Assembly: GCA_964561785.1 (NCBI GenBank)
Contig: CAZLRF010000016.1
Span: forward strand, 1 to 64,000
Origin: DATBSL01 sp964561785
Lineage (GTDB): Bacteria; Acidobacteriota; Vicinamibacteria; Fen-336
Length of the DNA stretch: 64,000 nucleotides
Direction: 5' to 3'
Part shown: piece after piece, positions 28,078 to 37,994 of the stretch
Numbering within the stretch: position 1 is the stretch's first letter
Layout of the letters: each line of letters opens with the position of its first letter
Program-made: the position numbers and the translations under genes
Notes under the pieces: model-generated
Database searches by the model: none
What the model saw: the letters and a program-made list of their open reading frames with translations, nothing else
What the model was told of the DNA's origin: nothing

Positions 28078-29247
28078 ATGAAGGCAGGCGTGCTCAAGGA
28101 GACCTGGCCCGGCGAGACACGGGTCGCGCTCGTGCCGGGCGTCGCGGGGTCGCTCGCCAAGGCCGGCTTCGAGGTCTGGGTCGAGCCGGGCGCGGGCGAG
28201 GCCGCCGGCTTCCCCGACGCCGAGTACGCCGAGAAGGGGGCGAAGCTCCAGGCCCGCGAGCGGATCCTCGCCGAAGCCTCCCTGCTGCTGTCCGTGCGCT
28301 CGTTCACGGGGGGCCACGACGCCGACGCCTTGTCCCGGCTCACGCCGGGCCACGTGGTGGTCGGCTTCCTCGACCCCCTCGGGCGGCCGGAGGGGGCCTC
28401 GGCCCTCGCCGGGCGGGGGGCGACGTCGTTCGCCCTCGAGCTCGTCCCCCGCATCTCCCGTGCCCAGAGCATGGACGTGCTCTCCTCGACCGCGACCATG
28501 GTGGGCTACAAGGCGGTCCTCCTCGCCGCCGACGCGCTGCCCCGGATGATGCCGATGATGATGACGGCGGCGGGGACGGTCGCTCCCGCCCGCGTGCTCG
28601 TGATCGGGGCCGGGGTGGCCGGCCTGCAGGCGATCGCGACGGCCCGCCGGCTCGGGGCGGTGGTCGAGGCCTACGACGTACGACCCGCGGTCAAGGAGCA
28701 GATCCAGAGCCTCGGGGCCCGGTTCGTGGAGCTTCCCCTCGAGACCGGCGCCGCCGAGGACGAGGGCGGCTACGCGAGGGCCCAGGACGAGAGCTTCTAC
28801 CGACGCCAGCGCGAGCTGCTCGCGAAGGTGGTCGCGGAGAGCGACGTCGTGATCGCGGCCGCCGCCGTCCCCGGGAAGAAGGCGCCGGTGCTCGTGACGG
28901 CCGACATGCTGCGGGGAATGCGGCCGGGCTCCGTGGTCGTGGACCTCGCGGCCGAGCAGGGCGGCAACTGCGAGGCGAGCGAGGCCGGCCGGGAGGTCGT
29001 ACGCCACGGGGTGAAGGTGCTCGCGCCCCTGAGCCTCGCCACCGCGATCCCCCACCACGCGAGCCAGCTCTACGCGAAGAACGTGGCGAACTTCGTCCTC
29101 AACATGTCGAGCAAGGGCGAGCTCCAGCTCGACGGCGACGACGAGATCGTGAGGGAGAGCCTCCTCACCCGGGGCGGCGAGGTCGTCCACCCGCGGGTCC
29201 GCGAGGCGCTCGGGCTCGCGCCCCTCCCCGCTTCGCCGCCCGCCTGA
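28078..29247 (+). CDS. NAD(P) transhydrogenase alpha subunit, soluble part (PntAA-like)
   Basis: A 389-residue NAD-binding protein of the alanine dehydrogenase/PntA family: N-terminal KETWPGETRVALVPG, then DVLSSTATMVGYKAVLLAA, and the Rossmann loop VIGAGVAGLQAIATARRLGAVV. MMPMMMTAAGTVAPA and VRPAVKEQIQSLGARFVEL favour the transhydrogenase subunit over alanine dehydrogenase. In split transhydrogenases pntAB and pntB follow directly; neither is here, so the membrane and NADP parts must be elsewhere or absent. ATG at 28078 with GAGGAG upstream. Confidence 0.85.
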   Translation: MKAGVLKETWPGETRVALVPGVAGSLAKAGFEVWVEPGAGEAAGFPDAEYAEKGAKLQARERILAEASLLLSVRSFTGGHDADALSRLTPGHVVVGFLDPLGRPEGASALAGRGATSFALELVPRISRAQSMDVLSSTATMVGYKAVLLAADALPRMMPMMMTAAGTVAPARVLVIGAGVAGLQAIATARRLGAVVEAYDVRPAVKEQIQSLGARFVELPLETGAAEDEGGYARAQDESFYRRQRELLAKVVAESDVVIAAAAVPGKKAPVLVTADMLRGMRPGSVVVDLAAEQGGNCEASEAGREVVRHGVKVLAPLSLATAIPHHASQLYAKNVANFVLNMSSKGELQLDGDDEIVRESLLTRGGEVVHPRVREALGLAPLPASPPA

Positions 29248-29305
29248 CCCGGCCCCCCGCCCGGGCGCAGCCTCAGCGCCCTGATATACTTCGCGGGTTC
29301 GGACC

Positions 29306-30163
29306 ATGCCCGAGACGCGCACGACGGCCGCGCCGCAGACGCCGCGAGAGAGGCTCGAGGACCTCCTCGGCCGCCCCGACCGCGAGATCGACCTCGCGGA
29401 GGCCGCCCTCCTCGTGGCGGCCGAGGAGTACCCCGGCCTCGACGTGCGGGCCTACCTCGCCCGCCTCGACGAGATGGGCTGCGGCCTGCGCCAGCGCCTG
29501 GACGACGAGCCCCGCGCCGAGCGCTCGATCATGGCGCTCAACCGCTACATGTTCCAGGAGCTCGGCTTCCGCGGGAACACCGAGAGCTACTACGACGCCC
29601 GCAACAGCTATCTCAACGACGTGATCGACCGACGCACCGGCATCCCGATCACGCTCTCCACCGTCTACATGGAGGTCGCGCGACGGGGCGGGCTCGAGGT
29701 CGACGGCGTCGCCCTCCCCGGGCACTTCGTGGTGCGGGTCGAGACCCCGGGCCGTCCCATCCTGGTCGACCCCTTCCACGCGGGCACGCTGCTGAGCGAG
29801 AAGGACTGCCAGGACCGCCTCGACCGCATCTTCGACGGGAAGGTGAAGCTCGAGCCGAAGATGCTCCGGCCCTGCCGGCGCAAGGACATGCTCGAGCGGC
29901 TGCTGCGGAACCTCAAGGCCATCCACATCCGCGACCAGGACCAGCACCGCGCGCTCCGCGTGGTGGACCTCATCGTTCGTCTTCAGCCCGGCAGCGCCGA
30001 GGACCTGCGCGACCGGGGCATTCTCTACGCGTCGCTCGACTGCTACGGCCTCGCCGCCCGCGACCTCGAGTCCTACCTCGCCCTCGCCCCCCGGGCGAAG
30101 GACGCGGAGGAGCTCGCGGTGCGCGCGGCGGGCCTGCGGCAGAAGGCCTCGCGTCTGAATTGA
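29306..30163 (+). CDS. SirB1/transglutaminase-like family protein with C-terminal TPR
   Basis: A 285-residue protein matching SirB1 (YchA): ELGFRGNTESYYDARNSYLNDVIDRRTGIPITLSTVYMEVARR, then LPGHFVVRV and ILVDPFHAGTLLS. The histidine and aspartate of a transglutaminase-like triad are present but the cysteine position reads Ser/Thr (TLST), as is usual in this family, so enzymatic activity is doubtful. The C-terminal ~80 residues form TPR-like helices (RALRVVDLIVRLQPGSAEDLRDRG). It precedes the aldolase gene by 17 bp. Confidence 0.83.
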   Translation: MPETRTTAAPQTPRERLEDLLGRPDREIDLAEAALLVAAEEYPGLDVRAYLARLDEMGCGLRQRLDDEPRAERSIMALNRYMFQELGFRGNTESYYDARNSYLNDVIDRRTGIPITLSTVYMEVARRGGLEVDGVALPGHFVVRVETPGRPILVDPFHAGTLLSEKDCQDRLDRIFDGKVKLEPKMLRPCRRKDMLERLLRNLKAIHIRDQDQHRALRVVDLIVRLQPGSAEDLRDRGILYASLDCYGLAARDLESYLALAPRAKDAEELAVRAAGLRQKASRLN

Positions 30164-30180
30164 TCGGAGGAACAGCAATC

Positions 30181-31259
<1,079 letters not shown>

Positions 31260-31263
<4 letters not shown>

Positions 31264-31296
31264 GCCTTTTCGCCTGACCAGCGCGAAAAGGCTCAC
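31260..31296 (+). repeat. Perfect hairpin including the fbaB stop codon
   Basis: GTGAGCCTTTTCGC (31260-31273) and GCGAAAAGGCTCAC (31283-31296): a 14-bp perfect stem with a 9-base loop. The TGA stop codon is within the left arm. No T-tract follows, so it is more likely an mRNA 3'-end stabiliser than a terminator by itself. Confidence 0.7.
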
Positions 31297-31298
31297 GT

Positions 31299-31323
31299 TC
31301 TCGAAGGCCCCGGTGAAGGCCGG
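31299..31323 (+). repeat. 3'-end element copy 2 (TCTC-GAAGGCC-N5-GAAGGCCGG)
   Basis: TCTC, GAAGGCC, ccggt, GAAGGCCGG, located between the stop-codon hairpin and the terminator. It matches copy 1 at all 20 fixed positions. Confidence 0.5.
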
Positions 31324-31324
31324 T

Positions 31325-31361
31325 GGGGCCGCGACCCCGAAGGGTCGCGGCCCCTTCTTTT
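31325..31361 (+). terminator. Rho-independent terminator after fbaB
   Basis: GGGGCCGCGACCC (31325-31337), loop CGAA, GGGTCGCGGCCCC (31342-31354), then TTCTTTT. A 13-bp perfect stem with a tetraloop and T-rich tail: the clearest terminator in the window. Confidence 0.88.
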
Positions 31362-31404
31362 CGTCCGTTTCCTTTCGCCCCCCGGCCCCTGCTAGCCTCC
31401 TCCC

Positions 31405-31926
31405 ATGCGCGACGGTCCCGGCCGACGGGTGATCAAGCGGGTCGCGCTCTGGGCGTTCCGGGCGGACGTCGCGCTCACACGGGCGCTGCGCCGCTCCCGC
31501 GGCGAGCGTCCCTGGTCGCTGCGAGGCGCCTGCCGGCGCTCGGGGGGGTGCTGCGAGGCGCCGGCGATCGCGGTCCCCCGCCTAGTCTGGTCCTCGGCCC
31601 CGCTGCGGTGGCTCTTCCTCGCCTGGCAGCGGCACGTCAACGGCTTCGAGCTCGCCTCGACGGACGCGCGGGCGCGCGTCTTCGTCTTCCGCTGCACGCA
31701 CTACGACCGCGTGAGCCGGTCCTGCGACAGCTACGGCTCACGCCCGGGGATCTGCCGGGACTACCCCCGCCACCTGCTCTGGCAGGCCAACCCCGAGATG
31801 CTGCCGGCCTGTGGCTACCGGGCGGCGCCTCCGAACGCGGAAAGGCTCGAGGCCGCGCTCGATCGCACCCCTCTCACGCCCGCCCAGCGCGACGAGCTGC
31901 GCCGCGGCCTGCGCCTCGACGGCTGA
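31405..31926 (+). CDS. YkgJ-like cysteine cluster protein
   Basis: A 173-residue protein with a spaced cysteine set: ACRRSGGCC near residue 45, FRCTHYD, SCDSYGSRPGICRDYPRH and PACGYR. This is the pattern of the CxxCxxCC/YkgJ family, thought to chelate zinc or iron. An N-terminal hydrophobic patch around residues 10-30 is weak. Its partner and role are unknown. It starts 43 bp after the fbaB terminator. Confidence 0.75.
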   Translation: MRDGPGRRVIKRVALWAFRADVALTRALRRSRGERPWSLRGACRRSGGCCEAPAIAVPRLVWSSAPLRWLFLAWQRHVNGFELASTDARARVFVFRCTHYDRVSRSCDSYGSRPGICRDYPRHLLWQANPEMLPACGYRAAPPNAERLEAALDRTPLTPAQRDELRRGLRLDG

Positions 31927-31934
31927 GGGGAAGA

Positions 31935-34900
31935 CTACCGCCTTCGCAGCTCGAAGCTCGCCACGACGTTGCGGCCCGCGGAGTCGGTCGAGATCGAGCC
32001 CCGAAGGGCCTCGCCGTCCCACTTCGCCACGTAGTGGCGGACCCCGCCGCGGATCTGGACGCTGAAGCGCGCCTGGTCTCGGCGGCCCTCCACGCTCAGC
32101 AGCGGCACCGTCAGCGTGATCCCCCCCTCGTAGGCGATCGTGCCGCCACCGCGGCGGAACTCGACGGTCAAGTACTGCCGCTGGCCCTGCTCGACCTGGC
32201 TCCCGATCCAGGTCCCCTCGAGCTGGAGACGGGGCGGGGCAGGCGCGGGAGGCGCGCCCGGAGCGGAAGCGGCTCCCGCTCCCGCCGAGGGGGCGGCGAC
32301 CGAGGCGGGGACGCGCAGGGCCAGGAGGCGCAGGCCATCGCGCAGGCGCCCCTCGTCCACCACCGAGCGGGGGATCCCCGGGCGGCCGGTGCGACGCGCC
32401 GCGTCGAAGAGCTGGCCGAGCACGCGACCCTCGGGGGCGAGCGCCGCCGCCGCCTGGGGCCGCTCCCCGCGCACGGTGAGGAGTACGAGGTCGCGGGCGA
32501 CGGCCTCCCACCAGCGGGCGAGGCGCGCGGGCGTCACGGGCCCGCCGCGGCCCCGCAGAGAGGTCCAGTCCTCGCCGTAGGCCGCCGCATCCTCGGACGT
32601 GACCTCGAGGAGGACGTCCGGGCGCCCGGTCAGGGCGAGAACGGGCTGCCCGCCGAGGTCCCGGGCTTCGACCGTGAGGCCGACCGTCGTGCGCAGAGCC
32701 TGGGCGGCGGCGTTGAGGCGGTTCGCGGCCTCGACGGCGCGGGCCGACGCCGTCTTCCCGCCGGATGCGGCGAGGACGAACGCCGGCCCGAGGCCGCTCG
32801 CGACGACCGCGTGGGGCCGGCCGGGCACGGCGGTGAACGGCTCGGGGGCGAAGCGGAACTCGACGGGGTCGGCGGGCGGGGCGAGCTGGAGCGCGGCCTG
32901 CCCGACGCCGTCCGAGCCGGCGACGCGGACCTCGAGCGGCCGGCGGGGCTCCCCCGGTGGGGTCCAGGGCACCGCGACCTGGAGACGCTCCGGCGCGGCG
33001 ACGAGGACGAGGGCCGGCGTCCCGCCCACGCGCACCTCGTTCGCGGGGGGATCCGGGCGGAAGCCGAGGCCCGCCACCTCGACCGTGTCCCCGGCCGCGG
33101 CGATCGCCGGGGACACCGAAACGACCACGGGGAGCCGGCCGACGACGAAGGGCACGGCGTTCGACTCGAGGCCCGCGACGCTCACCACGATCGGTGCGGC
33201 GGTTCCGATGCCGAGGGTGGCCGGCACCGCGACCCGGATGCGCGTCGGATCGACCTGCGCCACCTCCGCGGTCACGTCCCCGAAGCGCACCGTGGCCCCC
33301 ACTCCCCAGCCGGCGCCGGCGAGGACGACCTCCTCGCCCGGCAGCGCCGCCTGGGGCGAGATGCCGTGGAGCCGCGGCCCCTGGAGGAGCACGACCTGCG
33401 CGGCGTTCGAGGCCTTCGCCCCCGTCCGAACGACGACCGCGACCGCCCGCTCGGCTCCGGACTCCACCGGAACGTCGGGCACCTCCACCTCGAGCCGCGC
33501 CGGCGAGGCCTGGAGCACGGTGGCCGTCCGGTCGTCGAACAGCACCGTGTTCGAGGCCGGGTCGGGAGCGAAGCCCGAGCCGGTCACGACCGCCCGCTGC
33601 CCGACGCGCACCCGCGCCGGCTCGACGGCATCGACACGAACTCCACCGCCGAGAAGGCGGCCCGCGACGAGGGCGAGGGCGCCAAGCACCACGGCGGCGC
33701 CGACCCCCAGGGCCACCGGCCGCACCCAGGCCGGCGGGCCGGCCGGACGGCGGCGAGCGGAGCGGGCGGCGGGAGTCGGGCGACGCGACGGGGCCGGCCG
33801 AGCGGAGGGCGCGGCCGGACGACGGGCGGGAGCCGGCGCCGGCACGGGGCGCAGGCGCTCGGTCTTGGCCGCGGGCGCGGGCTCCGGCGCGGGCTCCGGC
33901 GCGGGCTCCGGCGCGGGCGAAGGCAGGANNNNNNNNNNNNNNNNNNNNNNNNNNNNNNNNNNNNNNNNNNNNNNNNNNNNNNNNNNNNNNNNNNNNNNNN
34001 NNNNNNNNNNNNNNNNNNNNNNNNNNNNGGCGCGGGCTCCGGCGCGGGCTCCGGCGCGGGCTCCGGCGCGGGCGAAGGCAGGACCGTAGGCAGCGGGGCA
34101 ACAGGTTCCGGCGCACGCGTGGGCTCGCTCGGCAGAACCTCCGGGGAAGCCTCGGGTGCGACGAGCGCAGTGGGCGGCTCGGGAGGCGTGGGCGGCAGGA
34201 CGGCTGCCGGGCCCATGGGAGCGGCGGGCAGGGGAGCGGGCGGCGCGAGCGGGGTCGGCGGAAGCTCCGGGACCTCCTCCGCGACGAAGAACTCGTCGCC
34301 CGCCATGGCCGCGGCGGGAGCCGGCGGCGGCTCCTCCGCAGCGATCGCCCAGTCGTCCGCCACGGTCTCCGCCACGAGGGCCTCGGGCGAGGGCACGCTC
34401 AGGGGCTCCGGCGCCACCGGGGGCTCCATGACCGGCATCTCGGGCGACGACTCGAGCTCCTCCGCCTCGACGGTCTCGATCTCGGGTGCCGTCCGCGGCG
34501 GCGCGACGAACGCGGCGGCCCCCTGCTCGCCGACGAAGAAGGGGTCGTCCTCGGCCCCCTGCTCCGCGAGGACCACGCTCGCGGGCAGGACCTCGAGCCA
34601 GGGCTCGAAGTGGCACTGGACGCACACGCTCCCGGGCTCGCGCGGCGGGCCGAGCCAGAGGACGTCGCCGGGGCCGAAGGCGGCCTTTCCCTCGACGCGC
34701 GAGTCGTTCACGAACAGGCCCCGCGGGGCGCTCGTGTCCTGGACCTCGCACCGGTCGAGATCGGTCCAGATCCGGGCGTGAATCGGGCTCACCCCGGGAA
34801 GGTCGACGACGAGGTGGCAGTCGGGGTCCGCCCCGACGAGCACCTCGCCCACGACCTCCTCGGGGTCGTGGCGGCGGCCGTCGAGCTCACCGCCGAGGAC

Positions 34901-34936
34901 GCTCAGGGAAGCGAGGCGCAGTCGTTCTTCGGCCAC
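31935..34936 (-). CDS. Large FHA-TIG membrane protein (interrupted by artefactual gap)
   Basis: After removing the gap and one copy of the 55-bp duplicate, this is one continuous frame of 948 residues. Order: FHA domain (about 25-95; SPIHARI, LFVNDSRV), an acidic proline-rich linker of ~200 residues, PAPEPAPEPAPEPA repeats, an RRP-rich patch, one transmembrane helix (VALGVGAAVVLGALALVAG), then three TIG/IPT-like beta domains. A soluble C-terminal region follows with a predicted helical segment and final beta sandwich. FHA domains read phosphothreonine, so a cytoplasmic sensor with an extracytoplasmic immunoglobulin-like rod is inferred. Start GTG at 34936 lacks a clear ribosome site. Confidence 0.75.
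33874..33928. repeat. 55-bp contig-end duplicate, left copy
   Basis: Identical over all 55 bases to 34029-34083 on the other side of the N run. Contains three units of GGCGCGGGCTCC, encoding PAPEPAPEPAPEPA on the minus strand. It looks like the shared end of two adjoining contigs rather than a biological repeat. Confidence 0.85.
33929..34028. other. Assembly gap (100 N), probably spurious
   Basis: The flanks are the same 55-bp sequence. Collapsing 155 bases (the gap plus one copy) joins the two halves of the FHA-TIG gene in frame: the total of 2847 nt is divisible by three and no stop arises. Confidence 0.85.
34029..34083. repeat. 55-bp contig-end duplicate, right copy
   Basis: Exact match to 33874-33928. 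See the gap entry for the frame argument. Confidence 0.85.
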
Positions 34937-35018
34937 CCACGGATTCTAGACCGCCGTCCCGTCCGGTCAAGGTATACTCCCCCCGCGCCGCCGCCGAAGG
35001 CGGCTCGTCGAGGACCTC

Positions 35019-35204
35019 ATGAGCCTTACGATCCCGATCGCCCTCGTCGCCGGCGCGGCCGTCCTGGCGCTCGCGGCCCTCGCCGTCCTCGTCCTGCGCG
35101 ACCCCGAGGCCGCGAAGAAGCGCATCCTGGCCCTCTTCCGCCGTCCCCCGGGCCCGCCGAAGGCCCCGGAGCGCGACCACTACTACCGGCCGTACTGGTC
35201 CTGA
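35019..35204 (+). CDS. Small single-helix membrane protein
   Basis: A 61-residue protein with one transmembrane helix (IALVAGAAVLALAALAVLVL), a basic stretch AKKRILALFRRPPGPPK and a tyrosine-rich end DHYYRPYWS. No family is recognised. ATG at 35019 follows a short hairpin (GCCGCC-GAA-GGCGGC) and GAGGACCTC. It sits between the divergent FHA-TIG gene and the YbaK gene; a short intergenic distance to neither suggests a separate unit. Confidence 0.55.
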   Translation: MSLTIPIALVAGAAVLALAALAVLVLRDPEAAKKRILALFRRPPGPPKAPERDHYYRPYWS

Positions 35205-35313
35205 TCCGCGGTCCCCGACCCGGGCGGCCCCTGAGCCATCCGGTCTATTCCCCGCTCGACCCGCGGGGTCCAGATTGGGGGGTGAGGACGTTCACCGACA
35301 AGGAGGGTGCACC

Positions 35314-35781
35314 ATGCTCGTCGAGCGGGCGAGGCGCCTCCTCGAGACCGGCGGCGTCGCCTACGAGACGATCCCCCACCGCGAGGCGTACACGGCCCAG
35401 GGGGTCGCCGCCGCCGCCCACGTCTCGGGCTGGCTGCTCGCGAAGGTCCTGGTCGTCCGGCCGCCGGGCGAAGGGCCGGCGATGGTCGTCCTGCCCGCCT
35501 CGTGCCGGCTCGACCTCGCCGCGCTCGGCCGGGTGCTCGGCCGGCCGGGCGTGACGCTGGTGCCGGAGAGCGAGATGAAGGAGCTGTTCCCGGACTGCGA
35601 GACCGGGGCGATGCCGCCGTTCGGCCAGCTCTACGGCATGCCGGTCTGGGTGGACGCGTGCTTCCCGAGGGCCGGGGAGTTCGCGTTCCAGGCCGGGAAC
35701 CACCACGAGGTCGTCCGCATGCGATACGCGGAGTACGAGCGGCTCGCCCGGCCCGTGGTCGCGGACTTCTGCCGCCACTAG
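35314..35781 (+). CDS. YbaK/EbsC (ProX-like) aminoacyl-tRNA deacylase family protein
   Basis: A 155-residue single-domain protein of the YbaK/ProRS-editing family, which hydrolyses mischarged aminoacyl-tRNAs. Motifs: YETIPHREAYTAQGVAAAAHVSG at the start, AKVLVVRPPG, VVLPASCRLDL, GAMPPFGQLYGMPVWVD and FQAGNHHEVVRM. The conserved lysine in LAKVLVV and GxxPPFG loop are present. Specific tRNA unknown. ATG at 35314 has AAGGAGGG upstream; the frame extends to 35275 but without a ribosome site. Confidence 0.87.
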   Translation: MLVERARRLLETGGVAYETIPHREAYTAQGVAAAAHVSGWLLAKVLVVRPPGEGPAMVVLPASCRLDLAALGRVLGRPGVTLVPESEMKELFPDCETGAMPPFGQLYGMPVWVDACFPRAGEFAFQAGNHHEVVRMRYAEYERLARPVVADFCRH

Positions 35782-35823
35782 GGCCCCACGGGCCGACGCC
35801 TCCGCGACGAGGAGGTGACGGCC

Positions 35824-36735
35824 ATGATCGAGATCCGCCGGATTCTCTGCCCGACGGACCTTTCGCAGATCGCTCCGCGGGCGTTCGAGCACGCGCTCGC
35901 TCTCGCCCGCTTCCACCAGGCCGAGGTGGAGCTCGCCTACGTGAGCGAGCCGCTCCTCCCCGGTCCGGTGGCCCCGGCCACGTACCCCCCGTGGGCCATC
36001 CTCGACCCCGCGGTGCGAGGGCGCCTGGGGGCCGCCCTCGAAGAGCTCGCCGCGCCCGCCGCCGGCACGGGCGTCCGCGTCCTGACCTCCGTGCGCGAGG
36101 GGCGCGTCGTCCACGAGATCCTCGAGCGGGCCCGCGGCTGGCCCGCCGACGTGATCGTGATGGGCACCCACGGCCGCGGCGGGTTCGAGCGCTGGGTCCT
36201 CGGGTCGGTCACCGAGAAGGTGCTGCGCAAGGCCCCCTGTCCGGTCCTCACCGTGCCGCCCCCCGCGGGCGGCCTCCACCCCGAGGGGTCCGTGCTCTTC
36301 CGCCGCATCCTCTGCCCGGTGGACTTCTCCACCCCGTCGGTCGCCGCCCTCGCCTACGCCCTGCGGCTCGCCGAGCAGTCGGCCTGCGAGATCACGTTCG
36401 TCCACGTGCTCGAGTGGCTGGCGGAGGAGGAGCCGGGAGCGAGAATCGCGGGCTTCGACGTACCCGAGTTCCGCCGCTACCTGGAGAAGGACGCGCGCGA
36501 ACGGCTGCGCCAGCTGGTCCCGGCGGAGGCGAGGGACTGGTGCCGGACCCGCGAGGAGGTGGTGGGCGGACGGCCGTGGCGCGAGATCCTCCGGCTCGCC
36601 GAGGAGCGGGAGGCCGAGCTCGTGGTCATGGGCGTGCGCGGGCGCAACCCGGTGGACATCGCCCTGTTCGGCTCCACGACGCACCACGTGATCCGGGGCG
36701 CGCGCTGCCCGGTGCTGGTGATCCACAGCGGCTGA
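35824..36735 (+). CDS. Tandem universal stress protein (two UspA domains)
   Basis: A 303-residue cytosolic protein made of two Usp domains. Each begins with a RRILCPTD/RRILCPVD strand and ends with the nucleotide-loop motif: GTHGRGGFERWVLGSVTEKV in the first, GVRGRNPVDIALFGSTTHHV in the second. The first keeps the full ATP-binding pattern G-2x-G-9x-GS; the second has a similar spacing with small changes. Likely ATP-binding stress protein. ATG at 35824 with GAGGAGGTGA upstream, 43 bp after the YbaK stop. Confidence 0.9.
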   Translation: MIEIRRILCPTDLSQIAPRAFEHALALARFHQAEVELAYVSEPLLPGPVAPATYPPWAILDPAVRGRLGAALEELAAPAAGTGVRVLTSVREGRVVHEILERARGWPADVIVMGTHGRGGFERWVLGSVTEKVLRKAPCPVLTVPPPAGGLHPEGSVLFRRILCPVDFSTPSVAALAYALRLAEQSACEITFVHVLEWLAEEEPGARIAGFDVPEFRRYLEKDARERLRQLVPAEARDWCRTREEVVGGRPWREILRLAEEREAELVVMGVRGRNPVDIALFGSTTHHVIRGARCPVLVIHSG

Positions 36736-36756
36736 CACGAAGCCGGGGCGCCCGGC

Positions 36757-37965
36757 TCAGGCGAGAACGCCGAGCGCCCGGCCGACCTTCGTGAACGCCG
36801 CCACCGCCCGGTCGATGTGCTCCGGGCGGTGCGCGGCCGAGAGCTGCACCCGGATGCGCGAGAGGCCCCTCGGCACCACCGGGAAGAAGAAGCCCTTCAC
36901 GTAGACGCCCTCGTCGAGGAGGGCGCGGGCGAAGCGCTGGGCGAGCGGCGCGTCCTCGGGGGCGAAGCGGGAGAACATGATCGGCACGATCGGGTGGACG
37001 CCCGGCTTGATCTCGAACCCGGCCGCGGTCATGCGCTCGCGGAACGAGCGGGTGTTGGCCTCGAGCCTGTCGCGCAGCTCGGTCGAGGCCGTGAGCAGCT
37101 CGAGGGCCCGCAGGGTGGCGCCGACCACCGCCGGGGCGAGCGAGTTCGAGAAGAGGTACGGCCGGCTGCGCTGGCGCAGCATGCCGATCACCTCCCGGGG
37201 CCCGGCCGTGCAGCCGCCGAGCGCCCCGCCGAGCGCCTTGCCGAAGGTGGTCGTGATCAGGTCGACCCGTCCGCCGACCCCGTGGTGCTCCCAGGTTCCG
37301 CGCCCCGTCTTCCCCATGAAGCCGGTGGCGTGGGAGTCGTCCACCATCAGCGTCGCCCGGTACCTCTCCGCGAGGTCGCAGATCTGGGGCAGGGGCGCCA
37401 CCGTGCCGTCCATCGAGAAAACCCCGTCCGTCACGATCAGCCGGAAGCGCTGGGCCTGCGCCTCGCGCAGCTTCGCCTCGAGGTCGGCCATGTCGGCGTT
37501 CGCGTAGACGTAGCGCTTCGCCTTGCACAGCCGCACCCCGTCGATGATCGATGCGTGGTTGAGCTGGTCGGTCACGATCGCGTCGTCCGCCCCGAGGAGA
37601 GGCTCGAAGACGCCCCCGTTCGCGTCGAAGCAGGCGGCGTAGAGGATCGCGTCCTCCATCCCGAGGAACTCGGCGATCCTCCGCTCGAGCTCGAGGTGCA
37701 GGGCCTGGGTCCCGCAGATGAAGCGGACGCTCGACATCCCGTAGCCCCACTCGTCGAGGGCCCGGTGCGCCGCTCGGAGAAGCTCCGGGTGGCTCGAGAG
37801 GCCCAGGTAGTTGTTCGCGCAGAAGTTGAGGACGGCCTCGCCGCGCCCCTCCACGCGAATCTCGGGCCCCTGCTCGCCGAGGATGGGCCACTCTTCCTTG
37901 AACAGGCCCTGCGCTCGGATCTGCGCCAGCTCGTCGGCCAGGAACTCTCGAAACGCGGTGTCCAC
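36757..37965 (-). CDS. kbl: 2-amino-3-ketobutyrate CoA ligase / AONS-family enzyme
   Basis: A 402-residue PLP enzyme of the alpha-oxoamine synthase family. ANNYLGLSSHPELLRAAHRAL, MSSVRFICGTQALHLELE, DDSHATGFMGKTGRGTWEHHG and the PLP lysine in TTTFGKALGGALGG fit Kbl, which cleaves 2-amino-3-ketobutyrate to glycine and acetyl-CoA. No threonine dehydrogenase gene is adjacent, so another acyl-CoA condensing activity remains possible. GTG at 37965 has GGAGG upstream. Confidence 0.85.
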   Translation of the reverse strand: MDTAFREFLADELAQIRAQGLFKEEWPILGEQGPEIRVEGRGEAVLNFCANNYLGLSSHPELLRAAHRALDEWGYGMSSVRFICGTQALHLELERRIAEFLGMEDAILYAACFDANGGVFEPLLGADDAIVTDQLNHASIIDGVRLCKAKRYVYANADMADLEAKLREAQAQRFRLIVTDGVFSMDGTVAPLPQICDLAERYRATLMVDDSHATGFMGKTGRGTWEHHGVGGRVDLITTTFGKALGGALGGCTAGPREVIGMLRQRSRPYLFSNSLAPAVVGATLRALELLTASTELRDRLEANTRSFRERMTAAGFEIKPGVHPIVPIMFSRFAPEDAPLAQRFARALLDEGVYVKGFFFPVVPRGLSRIRVQLSAAHRPEHIDRAVAAFTKVGRALGVLA

Positions 37966-37994
37966 GGTGCCTCCTCCCGGCCCCGAGCGCCCGT

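Noticed and set aside
33874..34083. GGCGCGGGCTCC tandem units as a CRISPR or minisatellite
   Set aside because: They encode PAPEP repeats of the FHA-TIG protein and the apparent copy number comes partly from the duplicated contig ends.
31935..34936. Two separate genes (FHA protein and TIG protein) with a frameshift
   Set aside because: The frame change disappears when the duplicate 55 bp and the N run are collapsed.
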